DNA from: Clostridia bacterium
GTDB taxonomy: Bacteria; Bacillota; Clostridia; Oscillospirales; Acutalibacteraceae
Direction of reading: 5' to 3'
NCBI GenBank assembly: GCA_017513525.1
Contig: JAFXFC010000015.1
Coordinates: 1 to 64,000 of the forward strand
DNA length: 64,000 nt
Positions 9,078 through 18,900 of this stretch are shown here, piece by piece (the first letter of the stretch is position 1; every line of letters starts with the position of its first letter). The notes beneath the pieces were generated by a model, which saw nothing but the letters and a program-made list of their open reading frames with translations, was not told where the DNA came from and searched no databases. The translations under genes were made by a program, and so were the position numbers.

Positions 9078-10121
9078 TTAAACAGAGAATTGATAAACTG
9101 TTTCCGATACATATTTTTCTGTTGATTTATAAAAACATGAGGGGAAATCAGGATTATGAGGGGTGTCGGGATAATACTGTGTTTCAAGACAGAAGCCGCT
9201 TCTCTTTTCCATTGGCACACCGTCTTTGCCTTTGATACCTTTGAGGAAATTTCCTGCATAGAACTGAACTCCGGGCAAAGTTGTATAAACATTCATTTTT
9301 ATTCCGCTGAGATCTCCTACAGCCTCAGCAATATTTCTCAGCTTTCCGTCCCAATTATTTATACAGAAATTGTGGTCATATCCGCCTGTGTACTGCAGCT
9401 GAATGTTATCATCATCAATATCTTTTCCGATAATACGGGGGCTTCTGAAATCAAATGCAGTGCCCTCTACTTCAATATTATTTCCAGTGGGAATGCTGTT
9501 TTCATCTACTTCGGTAATACGGTCGGCGTCAATCATAAGAGAATGAGAAAGAATGTCGCCGTTATTAAAGCCGTTAAGATTGAAATAAGCATGATTTGTA
9601 AAATTAAGATATGTATCCTTTGATGAAACTGCCTCATATTTAATATGTAAAGCATTATCATCTGTGAGTCTGTAAATAACCTTAATTTCTTTTTCACCGG
9701 GGAAACCGTGGCTGCCGTCAGCTGCAGTGTAAGAAAATTCTACACTGTCTGAGTCTGTAACCATTGCTTTCCAGAGAGAAAGTCCCAGTTCACCGCCGGA
9801 ATGAAGGCAGGTAATACCTTTTTCATTTGCCGTAAGCTTGAAATTCTCGCCGCCGATATCTATTGATGCCCCGCCGATACGGTTACATACAGGGCCTACT
9901 ACTACTCCCTGATAATCGGAAAGCTCCAGGTGATCCTTTACATTGTCAAAGCATAAAAGCACATCTCTCATTTCTCCGTTTTTATCTTCAGCATAAAAAG
10001 AACAAAGAGTTGCTCCGAGCGTAAGAACATGTGCACTGTAATCATTTGAATTGGTAATAATATACTTATAAACTTCTCTGCCGTCAGGCATTTCACCGAA
10101 AAGAATTCTTTCAACAGACAT
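9078..10121 (-). CDS. galM: Aldose 1-epimerase (galactose mutarotase)
   Basis: A 347-residue enzyme that interconverts alpha and beta anomers of hexoses, usually feeding galactose or glucose metabolism in the cytoplasm. The family motifs are present: CLHSGG near residue 98, the catalytic-acid His in NFTNHAYFNLNG and the catalytic-base Glu in FCLETQYYPDTPHNP near the C-terminus. The length is normal for the family. It is monocistronic with its own promoter, and no Leloir-pathway genes are in the window. Confidence 0.93.
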   Translation of the reverse strand: MSVERILFGEMPDGREVYKYIITNSNDYSAHVLTLGATLCSFYAEDKNGEMRDVLLCFDNVKDHLELSDYQGVVVGPVCNRIGGASIDIGGENFKLTANEKGITCLHSGGELGLSLWKAMVTDSDSVEFSYTAADGSHGFPGEKEIKVIYRLTDDNALHIKYEAVSSKDTYLNFTNHAYFNLNGFNNGDILSHSLMIDADRITEVDENSIPTGNNIEVEGTAFDFRSPRIIGKDIDDDNIQLQYTGGYDHNFCINNWDGKLRNIAEAVGDLSGIKMNVYTTLPGVQFYAGNFLKGIKGKDGVPMEKRSGFCLETQYYPDTPHNPDFPSCFYKSTEKYVSETVYQFSV

Positions 10122-10155
10122 AATAACGATCCTTTCAATATAATTTCAACTTTAA

Positions 10156-10184
10156 ATTGTAGTATAATAAAGCAATAATGTCAA
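10156..10184 (-). promoter_or_regulatory. Promoter of galM
   Basis: Minus-strand TTGACA (10184-10179) and TACAAT (10161-10156) with a 17-base spacer. Confidence 0.65.
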
Positions 10185-10319
10185 GAAGCACAAAAAGTGA
10201 GATTAAAATTTATACATTAAATCTGCATAATTTTACATTTATTAACAAATTCTGTCATTAAGCCTTGATTTTTACGCTTTTGTTTATAAAAATATAACAA
10301 ACAGATTAATATAATTTTC

Positions 10320-10348
10320 TTGACTATAAATATTTTATGAGATATACT
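10320..10348 (+). promoter_or_regulatory. Promoter of the ABC exporter operon
   Basis: TTGACT (10320-10325) and TATACT (10343-10348) with a 17-base spacer. AAGGTGG lies shortly before the ATG at 10378. Confidence 0.65.
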
Positions 10349-10377
10349 TTAAGTTATAATATTTAAGGTGGACAATT

Positions 10378-11079
10378 ATGAGTTTTATTGAACTTGATTC
10401 GGTCTATAAAAAATACAGCATGGGTGAAGTTACCATAAACGCTCTTGACGGAGTATCATTTTCCGTCGAGCAGGGTGAATTATGTATGGTAGTAGGTCCC
10501 AGCGGTGCCGGTAAGACCACGGTGCTTAATATCCTCGGAGGAATTGATGACTGCGATGACGGTAAGGTCAGAGTCGGCGGTGAGCTTATAAATCAATTCA
10601 ACTCCAAAAGAATGGCATTATACCGCCGTCATGATGTCGGATTTGTTTTTCAGTTTTATAATCTTGTTCCGAATCTTACAGCCCTTGAAAATGTGGAATT
10701 AGCTTCTCAGATAAGCAACAAAGCCCTCAACCCCGTAAGAGTGCTTGAAAGAGTAGGCCTTGCAGACAGAATGAACAATTTCCCGGCACAGCTCTCGGGC
10801 GGCGAGCAGCAAAGAGTTTCAATAGCAAGAGCGCTGACAAAGAATCCAAAGATCCTGCTTTGCGATGAACCTACAGGTGCTCTTGATTATAACACAGGCA
10901 AGCAGATCCTGCAGCTTCTTCAGGATACAAGCCGAGAAACCGGAATGACAGTTATTATAATCACCCATAATACCGCTCTCACTCCGATGGCAAACCGCGT
11001 TATCACAATGAGAAACGGTCGGGTTCACAGAATTGCAATTAATGACAATCCCCTGTCTGTTGACAGAATTGAATGGTAG
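10378..11079 (+). CDS. ABC transporter ATP-binding protein (MacB/LolD type)
   Basis: A 233-residue ATPase with Walker A GPSGAGKTT, Q-loop FQFYNLVPN, signature LSGGEQQR, Walker B LLCDEPTG and H-loop His in IITHN. The sequence belongs to the MacB/LolD/FtsE-like group that pairs with FtsX-fold permeases. Here the permease gene follows 36 bp downstream. Such pairs export peptides or lipids or transmit mechanical signals rather than import nutrients. The substrate is unknown. Confidence 0.94.
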   Translation: MSFIELDSVYKKYSMGEVTINALDGVSFSVEQGELCMVVGPSGAGKTTVLNILGGIDDCDDGKVRVGGELINQFNSKRMALYRRHDVGFVFQFYNLVPNLTALENVELASQISNKALNPVRVLERVGLADRMNNFPAQLSGGEQQRVSIARALTKNPKILLCDEPTGALDYNTGKQILQLLQDTSRETGMTVIIITHNTALTPMANRVITMRNGRVHRIAINDNPLSVDRIEW

Positions 11080-11115
11080 TGTGACAAAAATTAACCCCTA
11101 AGGAGGCAACCCTCT

Positions 11116-14100
11116 TTGTCAAAAGCACTGATAAAAGACACCCTTCGCACAATAAAAAATAATTTCAGCAGATACATATCTATCATGCTTATAATTGCCC
11201 TCGGAACAGCATTTTTCGTGGGCATTAAAGCTACTGCACCGGATATGTTTGCCACCGCTGAAAAATATTTCACGGATTACAATCTTATGGATATCCGTAT
11301 TCAATCCCTTGCCGGTCTTACTGACGAGGATATTGCTGCTGTAAAAAAATTAGAAGGTGTTCAATATGTTTCAGGGCAAAAATTTACTGATGCTCTGGTT
11401 CGTATTAACGGTGAGATAGAAGCCGATATAGACGGAACACAGATAAGTGCCCGAGCATACAGCATTTCGCCTGAATATATTTCTGAATTTTTAGTAGGAA
11501 CAAACAACGGCTCATATATGAACCGCCCTGAACTGATTGAAGGCAAATACCCCTCATCAGTCAATGAATGTCTTGTTGATGCCAGCCGTTTGTCTACTCC
11601 CGAAAGCTATAAGGTAGGCAATACAATTACCCTTGAAACAGAAAGCGGAAATGCTCCGTCAACACTTAACACCAATACTTTTACAATTGTCGGAATTATC
11701 CGCTCCCCTTATTACCTGTCATTTGAAAGAGGTAACACAAATGTAGGAAGCGGAAAAATCGGTACCTTCATAATAATCCCCGAAGAAGCCTTCAATATGG
11801 ATTATTATTCAGAAATATATGTAAATGTTCAGGGAGCTGATTATTTCGATCCGTATTCAGATCAATATTTTGAATATATCGCCCCTATTATAACAAATAT
11901 TGAAGCTATATCGGCAAATCAAATGAAAATCAGAGCAGCAGCACTTCGCCCTGAGCTTCAAAAATCCATTGCCGAAGGTGAAGCTCTTATTCAGAACAGC
12001 TCATCAGAGGTTTCCGAAAAGCTTAAAGACCTTGATGATACAATAGCACAGCTTGAAGAGCTTGTTAATAACGGTCCTCAGCTTTTACAGGATGCAGAGC
12101 AAGAATTTAACGATAAATTTTCCTCTGCACAAGGAGAACTCAGTAACAATACTGCCGAATACTATGCCGCTATTGAAGAATATTCCCGTCAGGAAGAGCT
12201 TTATAAGAAAAATTTGGATCTGTACAACACAGAAGATCTTAAGCATACACAAGCTAAAAATCTTTATGATTCCACATATGCAGATTATCAATCCGCAAGA
12301 AGTTCCTTAAGTTTCGTTCAGCAGACGATCAAAACAACTGAAAGTCTTATCACTGCGGCTGAAGCTACGCTTCTGAGAATTGGAGATATCCAGACCGATG
12401 CTTATTCAAACGAGCAGATACAGTCCATCATTAACATGATGCAGCTTACCTATCCCGAGCTTTACAATGCAGTAAAATCTCTTACAACGCAGGGACTTGC
12501 AACAGAAATCGCAGCATCTCTTCAGCCTTATCTTGACTCACAAAAAGCAAACCTTGCAAGACAGCAAAAAGAATTGGATGAAAAGAATGCTGCCCTTGAC
12601 ACATTAGGAGAACAGCTTGCAGCAAAGGAAAAAGAACTCACACAGGCAACCCTTGATCTAGCAAACGCAAAAACTCAGCTTGATCAGGCAGCCTCCGATC
12701 TTCAGTCGGCAAGTGCTCAGCTCACATCCTACGGCTACAACATTCAAAGCAGCAATCTTCAGCTTCAGATAGAAAAAATACAAGCAGAAGCAAAGCTCAA
12801 TGAGCTCAGAAATCAAGTCACAAATGCCCCCATGAATCTCGCACAGGCAAAAGAGCAAAGAGCATCTGCAATGACACAGCTTGATGCTGGATTAAGAAGT
12901 GCACAGGAAGAGCTTTCATCTGCAAAATCACTTTTCGGCAAGCTCGACAAAATATCATGGAGCATATATGACAGAAACGACACTCCCGGTTATCAGAGCT
13001 ACGGTCAGACTGTCAACAATATTGAAGTTCTTTCAAACATATTCCCGATTTTCTTCTTTATTCTCTCTTCCATGATATGCCTTACTACCCTTACCCGTCT
13101 TGTGGAAGAGGACAGAGTTCTCATAGGAACGTATAAAGCCCTCGGATATACACAAATATCCATAGTGGCAAAATATGTTATTTACTCGCTGAGTGCCTGC
13201 TTTATAGGAACGGCACTGGGAATCGGAGTTGCAGTATTCCTGCTGCCCTTTATCATAAATTCCGCATATTCCGTCATGTATTCCCTGCCCGGGCTTATTT
13301 ATGTATTCCCTTGGTGGCATTCACTTCTGAGCCTTCTTATTTCTGTTTTATGCACAGCATTTGCCACAACGCTCGCCATTTTCAGAGAGCTCCAGACAAA
13401 TCCGTCTGTTCTTATGCGTCCTAAAGCTCCGAAGGTCGGAAAACGCATTCTTCTTGAAAAGGTACCTCTCATTTGGGAAAAACTCAGTTTTACAGCAAAG
13501 GTAACTGCGAGAAATCTCTTCAGAAACAAGCAGAGATTTACAATGACCCTTTTCGGCATTGCAGGCTGTACCGCACTTCTTATTGCAAGTCTCGGCATGC
13601 ACAATTCCATAAGCGCGATACTCACAAAGCAATACGGCGACAATGCTATTTCAAAATATGATTTCCAGATAGTTTTTAATACAACTCAGACCACATCGAC
13701 CCACACCTATGAATTCAATGAAGCCGCAGGTGATGCGAGAATAAGCTCACTTATGCTTACAGCGATGAAATCCATGGTCGGAAGCAGTGAACGAAGCGAC
13801 AAAACACTGGATGTATATGTTCTTGTTCCGGAGAAAAGTGCTTCACTCTCAGAATATATCGATCTTCGCAACAGAAAGACCGGAGAAAAATACATTCTCG
13901 ATGATACAGGTGCAATAATCACCGAAAAGCTTGCCGCTGATACAAAAACCAATGTAGGTGAACAGATTCAGTTTACCGACGGTGAAGGCAACACATATTC
14001 TGTAACAGTAAGCGCAATAGCAGAAAATTACACTTTCCATTATATCTATATGACTGAGAAGACATATAAAGACACAACAGGTGAAGCTCCCCAATTCAAC

Positions 14101-14664
14101 TATGCAGTCGGAAATCTTTCCTCTACATTTGACGATGCGGATCAAGAAACTCTTGCAAACGCAAAAGGACTTATTTCCACCGACCTTATGAAAACCGACG
14201 GAATTACAGCAGTTGCATTTACAAGTGATACAACAGAAAGTATTTCTCAAATAACAGATGCTCTTTCACTTGTTATTCTTCTTTTCTTTGTATCGGCACT
14301 GATACTTGCCTTTGTTGTTCTTTATAATCTTTCAAATATCAACATTATTGAACGAACAAGAGAAATTGCAACACTCAAGGTATTAGGCTTTGTAGATAAC
14401 GAGGTCAGCAGTTACATTTACAGAGAAAACATTTTTGTGTCCCTCTTCGGTATTCTGTTCGGTGTTGCACTTGGTATCCTGCTTCATTATCTTCTTATTT
14501 CATTCACAGCCATTGATACGGTAATGTACGGCCAGAATATCGCATGGTACAGTTTCCTCATAGCAATAGTAATCACGGGAATAATTATAGTTTTTGTAAA
14601 CTTATTGCTTCACAGAAAGCTTAAAAAGGTCGAGATGGTGCTTTCGCTTAAATCCGTGGAATAA
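11116..14664 (+). CDS. Large FtsX-like ABC permease with coiled-coil extracellular domain
   Basis: A 1182-residue permease. The start is TTG at 11116, supported by AGGAGG at 11101-11106 nine bases upstream. One helix near the N-terminus (about 20-42) is followed by a roughly 600-residue extracytoplasmic region. Residues about 300-610 of that region are strongly coiled-coil (Gln/Leu/Ala/Glu-rich heptads). The first FtsX core spans about 640-770, a second extracellular domain follows a helix near 805-830, and three C-terminal helices (about 1053-1165) complete a second FtsX core. The two-FtsX-domain layout is common in Firmicutes exporters; the long coiled coil could reach across the wall. Substrate unknown. 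Confidence 0.9.
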   Translation: MSKALIKDTLRTIKNNFSRYISIMLIIALGTAFFVGIKATAPDMFATAEKYFTDYNLMDIRIQSLAGLTDEDIAAVKKLEGVQYVSGQKFTDALVRINGEIEADIDGTQISARAYSISPEYISEFLVGTNNGSYMNRPELIEGKYPSSVNECLVDASRLSTPESYKVGNTITLETESGNAPSTLNTNTFTIVGIIRSPYYLSFERGNTNVGSGKIGTFIIIPEEAFNMDYYSEIYVNVQGADYFDPYSDQYFEYIAPIITNIEAISANQMKIRAAALRPELQKSIAEGEALIQNSSSEVSEKLKDLDDTIAQLEELVNNGPQLLQDAEQEFNDKFSSAQGELSNNTAEYYAAIEEYSRQEELYKKNLDLYNTEDLKHTQAKNLYDSTYADYQSARSSLSFVQQTIKTTESLITAAEATLLRIGDIQTDAYSNEQIQSIINMMQLTYPELYNAVKSLTTQGLATEIAASLQPYLDSQKANLARQQKELDEKNAALDTLGEQLAAKEKELTQATLDLANAKTQLDQAASDLQSASAQLTSYGYNIQSSNLQLQIEKIQAEAKLNELRNQVTNAPMNLAQAKEQRASAMTQLDAGLRSAQEELSSAKSLFGKLDKISWSIYDRNDTPGYQSYGQTVNNIEVLSNIFPIFFFILSSMICLTTLTRLVEEDRVLIGTYKALGYTQISIVAKYVIYSLSACFIGTALGIGVAVFLLPFIINSAYSVMYSLPGLIYVFPWWHSLLSLLISVLCTAFATTLAIFRELQTNPSVLMRPKAPKVGKRILLEKVPLIWEKLSFTAKVTARNLFRNKQRFTMTLFGIAGCTALLIASLGMHNSISAILTKQYGDNAISKYDFQIVFNTTQTTSTHTYEFNEAAGDARISSLMLTAMKSMVGSSERSDKTLDVYVLVPEKSASLSEYIDLRNRKTGEKYILDDTGAIITEKLAADTKTNVGEQIQFTDGEGNTYSVTVSAIAENYTFHYIYMTEKTYKDTTGEAPQFNYAVGNLSSTFDDADQETLANAKGLISTDLMKTDGITAVAFTSDTTESISQITDALSLVILLFFVSALILAFVVLYNLSNINIIERTREIATLKVLGFVDNEVSSYIYRENIFVSLFGILFGVALGILLHYLLISFTAIDTVMYGQNIAWYSFLIAIVITGIIIVFVNLLLHRKLKKVEMVLSLKSVE

Positions 14665-14679
14665 AAATACAAGTACAAA

Positions 14680-14716
14680 AAAAGTGCTTCAACCGATTTC
14701 CGGCTGGAGCACTTTT
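14680..14716. terminator. Bidirectional terminator between exporter and carrier-protein operon
   Basis: The stem AAAAGTGCT...CCG / CGG...AGCACTTTT, with A-rich left and T-rich right flanks, sits between the convergent permease gene and the phosphopantetheinyl transferase gene. Confidence 0.85.
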
Positions 14717-14717
14717 A

Positions 14718-15326
14718 TTATTTTTCACCTGTTATAACATTCAGACAATATCCGTCAAACATTTCAATGTGACATTTGTTTTCATTGAATACTATGCGTT
14801 TCAATTCCCCGCATATGCCTTCACCGGTGCATTTGAGGTATGCTTCTTTATAAGTCCATATTTTAAAAAATCTTTCGCTTGTGCGACAGTCTTCAAGAAT
14901 ATCAGGGCAATAAGCATTTTCACCGAGAACATACAGAATTTCTTCTTTAGCGCAAATACGGCGTAATATATTGGCTTTAACAGGTCTTATCTGTTCAATA
15001 TCAATACCGACAGGAAGTTGTTTATTAACAGCAACAACGGCATAATTTCCCGAATGGCTGATATTAAAATTATATTTTCCGTTAACTAGGGAAAGCTTGC
15101 CTCTTTCATCAGAAGCAAAAATTTGCAGTTCGGGCTTCACTCCCGTTTTTTCGGATAAAACCCTTCTTAAAAGCATATCAGCGGCAATACAAAGCTTTTT
15201 ATCCTGTTCCGTCTTAAAGGAATCGCATTTTTTCTTTCGTTCTTCCGACATAAGAAAATAAGCCGCACGGAATTGCCTGCAGCTTATTTCATTAATGTTG
15301 ATTTTATAAATTTCCGTGCCGTTCAC
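14718..15326 (-). CDS. Sfp-type 4'-phosphopantetheinyl transferase
   Basis: Transfers the phosphopantetheine arm of CoA to a carrier protein serine. Family motifs are visible: FNISHSGNYAVVAV, GIDIEQIRP (Mg-binding Asp) and FFKIWTYKEAYLKCTGEG. An upstream ATG at 15380 would overlap the ACP gene by 50 bp and add residues that do not resemble the family. A GTG at 15326, four bases after the ACP stop, gives the usual short N-terminus leading into TEIYKININ, so I chose it (translational coupling to the ACP gene). Last gene of the four-gene operon. Its obvious substrate is the ACP next door. Confidence 0.88.
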   Translation of the reverse strand: MNGTEIYKININEISCRQFRAAYFLMSEERKKKCDSFKTEQDKKLCIAADMLLRRVLSEKTGVKPELQIFASDERGKLSLVNGKYNFNISHSGNYAVVAVNKQLPVGIDIEQIRPVKANILRRICAKEEILYVLGENAYCPDILEDCRTSERFFKIWTYKEAYLKCTGEGICGELKRIVFNENKCHIEMFDGYCLNVITGEK

Positions 15327-15330
15327 GGAA

Positions 15331-15558
15331 TCAGTCCATATACTTTTCAATGATTTTAATAGCATCTGCGACTGTTTCAAGTCCCATTGCTTCTTTATCG
15401 GGAATTTCTACATCGAATTCTTCCTCAATATCAACTGCAAGGTTAACGAGTTCAAGGGAATTAAGTCCTAAGTCCTTGCGTATATTTGTTTCAAGTGTAA
15501 TGTCTTTGGGATCCATATCAACAAATTCGCATATAATATTTCTCATTTTATCAAGCAT
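15331..15558 (-). CDS. Acyl carrier protein
   Basis: A 75-residue acidic carrier protein with phosphopantetheine attachment Ser34 in DLGLNSLELV and the usual four-helix pattern. It lies between an AMP-ligase and a phosphopantetheinyl transferase rather than among fatty-acid synthesis genes, so it is probably a dedicated carrier for this operon. The context is like DltC, the carrier of D-alanine, although no DltB-like membrane acyltransferase is present. Confidence 0.95.
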   Translation of the reverse strand: MLDKMRNIICEFVDMDPKDITLETNIRKDLGLNSLELVNLAVDIEEEFDVEIPDKEAMGLETVADAIKIIEKYMD

Positions 15559-15581
15559 TTTCTTGTCCTCCGAAATTTATA

Positions 15582-17321
15582 TTATTTATTGATTTCAGCA
15601 TAGTAACGCTCGATTACCTTGCTTCGTATTACTTTTCTTGTAGAATTTATCTCAAATTCCTTGGTTGTAATATATGTATCCTGAACACGCTTATAAACAG
15701 TAAGGTCCTTATTGGCATTGAGGATATCCTTTTCAACCATTGCTTTGATTTCTTCCTCGCTCTTATTATCGACATCTTCGGGACTTACATAAAAAGCACC
15801 TGCGATAATTTTCTGTTTTCTTCCGCCAACCTCTTTTTCTGCTTCAAAAACAACAACATCGTGAAGATAGCTTACAGCTTCCATATAATAGCTTTCAACC
15901 TCTTCGGGGAAAACATTCTTACCGTTATCAAGAATTATAAGATTTTTCTTTCTGCCAACGACATAAAGGCGGCCTTCTTCATCTGTTCTGCCGTAGTCGC
16001 CTGTTTTGAACCAACCGTCTTCGAATGAAGCCTTTGTTGCTTCTTCATCCTTATAATAACCTCTTGTAACATTTTCGCCTCTTATCCATATTTCACCCAC
16101 GCCTTTATCGTCGGGTTCATGGATCTTAAACTGAGCCTTGGGGAAAGCAAAACCTGCACAGTCGGGACGGGTGCCTGCATCAAGATTAAGAGTAACGGTG
16201 GGAGAAGATTCAGTAAGACCGTAACCGTTATAGATAGTAAAACCGAAGTCACAAAGACAGGTAATATACTCTACTCTTGTGGGAGCGCCGCCGCAGGACA
16301 TTGTGGGGAATTTGCCGCCGAATTTTTCAGCAATTGTCTTGAAGAGTACGGGACGAAGGTCAATTCCGATTTTTCTTAATGCATTTGATACCTTAAGAAG
16401 CTTCTTAAGAATCTCTGCTCTTCCCGTCTGCTCTGCAGTTCTCCAGATAGTATTATAAATAGTATCAATAACCAAGGGGACTATTGCCATTGCATCGGGC
16501 TTATAGAACTGAACATTATTCATAAAGTTCTTAAGAGAATCATTTATAAATACGGGGCAATTCATATAAAGTGCAGTGAGAATATTACAGCTGAGCTCAT
16601 ACACATGGTTCATGGGAAGAAGCGAAATAGAGCTGTACTGTGTTTCAATAGTTTCAAGAACACCGTCTGCATTCTGTGCAAAATTTCCGTGAGAAAGCAT
16701 AACGCCCTTATTTGCACCTGTGGTTCCCGATGTAAAAACTATCGCTGCAAGGTCATCCTTTTTGATTTCGGTATCAATATAGCTTGTGTCCCCTGCTTTT
16801 ATAAGCTCTTTTCCTTTTTCAATAAGCTCATCAAAGAAAAGAAAATCGTCATCAAGCTTCTTATTTGTGCAAATTGCAGCTTTACATCTTTCATCGTGCT
16901 CGAGATGATATTTTGCTATTTCTTTATATGCACGGGAGAAGAAAATTCCTTCAACATCAGCTTTTGTAAAAAGTGCACTGATGTCGGCATCGCTGAGCTC
17001 CTTATCTACGGGAACAGCAACACCGCCGCCGCAAGCAACAGCGAAGAAAGCCACTACCCAGCGGTATGAATTTTCACTGAGAATTCCGAGATGCTTTCCC
17101 ATAAGCCCCATATCCTTAAGAGCTGTACCCAAAGCAAAAACATCTTCACGGAATCTTTTTACAGAGTATTCCGTAACCACATCTTTTTTCTTTTCAACCA
17201 TGCAAGTGCGTTCACCGTAAATCTCCATACGCTCTATGAGCATTTTAAGAGTTAAAAGCTCACCTGTCATATGTACCGTATGACGCAGTTCATCAAGTAA
17301 TTTTCTGTCTTTTTTATCCAT
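15582..17321 (-). CDS. AMP-forming acyl/aminoacyl ligase
   Basis: A 579-residue ANL-superfamily adenylating enzyme. Core motifs: A3-type P-loop FTSGTTGANKG at 196-206, A5 YGLTESSP at 367-374, KTGDYG near 439-444, and the A10 catalytic Lys563 in NSTRKVIRSK. It most resembles long-chain acyl-CoA synthetases, but its place next to an ACP suggests loading of an acyl or aminoacyl adenylate onto that carrier instead of CoA. The substrate cannot be read from the sequence. The gene is 16 bp from the condensation-like gene and 23 bp from the ACP gene, so one transcript is likely. Confidence 0.88.
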   Translation of the reverse strand: MDKKDRKLLDELRHTVHMTGELLTLKMLIERMEIYGERTCMVEKKKDVVTEYSVKRFREDVFALGTALKDMGLMGKHLGILSENSYRWVVAFFAVACGGGVAVPVDKELSDADISALFTKADVEGIFFSRAYKEIAKYHLEHDERCKAAICTNKKLDDDFLFFDELIEKGKELIKAGDTSYIDTEIKKDDLAAIVFTSGTTGANKGVMLSHGNFAQNADGVLETIETQYSSISLLPMNHVYELSCNILTALYMNCPVFINDSLKNFMNNVQFYKPDAMAIVPLVIDTIYNTIWRTAEQTGRAEILKKLLKVSNALRKIGIDLRPVLFKTIAEKFGGKFPTMSCGGAPTRVEYITCLCDFGFTIYNGYGLTESSPTVTLNLDAGTRPDCAGFAFPKAQFKIHEPDDKGVGEIWIRGENVTRGYYKDEEATKASFEDGWFKTGDYGRTDEEGRLYVVGRKKNLIILDNGKNVFPEEVESYYMEAVSYLHDVVVFEAEKEVGGRKQKIIAGAFYVSPEDVDNKSEEEIKAMVEKDILNANKDLTVYKRVQDTYITTKEFEINSTRKVIRSKVIERYYAEINK

Positions 17322-17337
17322 GTTACACCTCTGATAA

Positions 17338-18711
17338 TTAGTTAAGACTGTCGAGAAGCTCGCCTATAGTAATTTCGGGGTTTTCTATACCTTGTTCGAT
17401 TATTTTAAGGGTATTGTTATGTAATGCATCAAGATGTCCGGGATTAATAAGCTTTACTCTGTACATATAGTGAAGAGCAATACTTGCACTCTGAGGATCG
17501 GGATAGCATATAGCATAAAGGGGGCTGAAGTATCTGCCGAGATTATAGGTCTTAAAATCAAACTTAAAGTCCTTAAACTCTGTTACGGGGATAGGAAGCC
17601 ATGAGAACATGAGGGATGCAGGTCCCTGAATAAGAGAATAGTTATACATTTCTCTGAACTGATCACGGGCAACAGTATAGGGATATGTCAGATGACGGTA
17701 CAAAGAAGTTCTCACTGCAAGGAATTCATCAAGCGCCTGTGTAAAGGTCATATCTTCATTAATAACTGTGCGTACCTGTAAAGGCTGTGCCATACAACCG
17801 CCTGTTCTGAAATCCTTATGTTTTATTCTCTTGCTGCACATGAGAAGCTGCATTCCGTAAGGATCTCTGCCGTTAAGCCATGAAAGGTGCGTTCTCATAC
17901 CGAGAAGCAATAAGCTTTCGGGAGCAACAGAACGACTCTTACAGAATTCGAGAATTTTCATTGAAAGCTCGGGGCTTACTTTTTTATTTATAACCTCTGC
18001 CTTATCAAGCAAGGGGCTGTAAGCTGAAGGAACCTTAAGCTCGGGGTTCTTCTTCTTTTTGCGTTCCTTTTGGAGGAACTCGGGACCGTGAACACCGCTG
18101 TATGTAGGCTCACCAGCACTTAAGAAATATTCATGATAGAATTTCTTATCTTTTTCAAAACGTTCTTTATCTGAACATCTCTCATGCTCTTTTATAATAT
18201 AGTCTTCATACTTAAGCAAAGGTGCGGGCATTTCCTCACCCATTTTAAGTGCCTTATAAATTGCAAGAAGATCAAGATAGAATACAAGTATACCCATGGC
18301 ATCCATTGCCATATGGCTTGCATTAAGATATATTCCTTTATAACCGTTATAGGAATTAAAGAAATAAATTCTGTAGCATTCATCCTTCAAAAATCTGACG
18401 GGAGTCTGAGCATCCTTTGTAAAGAACTTATTCTGCTCATCTTCTGTCTTGAAAGAAAGCACCTTTACGGAATCTATTTTATAGCTGTCAAGAAAATACT
18501 GCTGAATTTTCTTTTTGTCCTTCTTAAAACGAAGGCGCATTGAGTCGTTACGCTCAATTTCTATATTAAGTGCCTTGGTAAGAGTATTAAAATCAACATC
18601 CATATCAACCATAAATGATGTGGGTATCTGAATTATCTGCTTATGAAAAGTGTACTTCTGCATCAGATACATTGTATCCTGTGAGGGGATAAGATCATAA
18701 AGTTTATTCAT
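17338..18711 (-). CDS. Free-standing condensation-domain-like acyltransferase
   Basis: A 457-residue protein of the CoA-dependent/NRPS condensation superfamily. The active-site HxxxD motif is His133...Asp137 in NASHMAMDAMG; the preceding His and following Gly of classical HHxxxDG are Ser and Ala. A later segment (about 320-390: MAQPLQVRTVINEDMTF, TYPYTVARDQF) matches the second half of the fold. Free-standing relatives (PapA5, wax-ester/alcohol acyltransferases, NRPS C domains) move an acyl group from a thioester carrier to an amine or hydroxyl. First gene of the operon with ligase, ACP and phosphopantetheinyl transferase. The acceptor is unknown. Confidence 0.82.
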   Translation of the reverse strand: MNKLYDLIPSQDTMYLMQKYTFHKQIIQIPTSFMVDMDVDFNTLTKALNIEIERNDSMRLRFKKDKKKIQQYFLDSYKIDSVKVLSFKTEDEQNKFFTKDAQTPVRFLKDECYRIYFFNSYNGYKGIYLNASHMAMDAMGILVFYLDLLAIYKALKMGEEMPAPLLKYEDYIIKEHERCSDKERFEKDKKFYHEYFLSAGEPTYSGVHGPEFLQKERKKKKNPELKVPSAYSPLLDKAEVINKKVSPELSMKILEFCKSRSVAPESLLLLGMRTHLSWLNGRDPYGMQLLMCSKRIKHKDFRTGGCMAQPLQVRTVINEDMTFTQALDEFLAVRTSLYRHLTYPYTVARDQFREMYNYSLIQGPASLMFSWLPIPVTEFKDFKFDFKTYNLGRYFSPLYAICYPDPQSASIALHYMYRVKLINPGHLDALHNNTLKIIEQGIENPEITIGELLDSLN

Positions 18712-18900
18712 CCGTATTACCTCTTTACTATAAATTTCAACAGTATAATTTTAACACATAGTTTTTATTCTTGCAACAGACAAAAACAGTTATTTTGTCC
18801 GAAAATATACATATTTTATTAACATTAATGCTTTTTTTATCATATATTTGACATATTAATTAACATATTGCAATTCTTTTGTTAATATGTTGTTAAAATT

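Noticed and set aside
14718..15380. Upstream ATG at 15380 for the phosphopantetheinyl transferase
   Set aside because: It would overlap the ACP gene by 50 bp and add an N-terminus foreign to the family; GTG at 15326 fits better.
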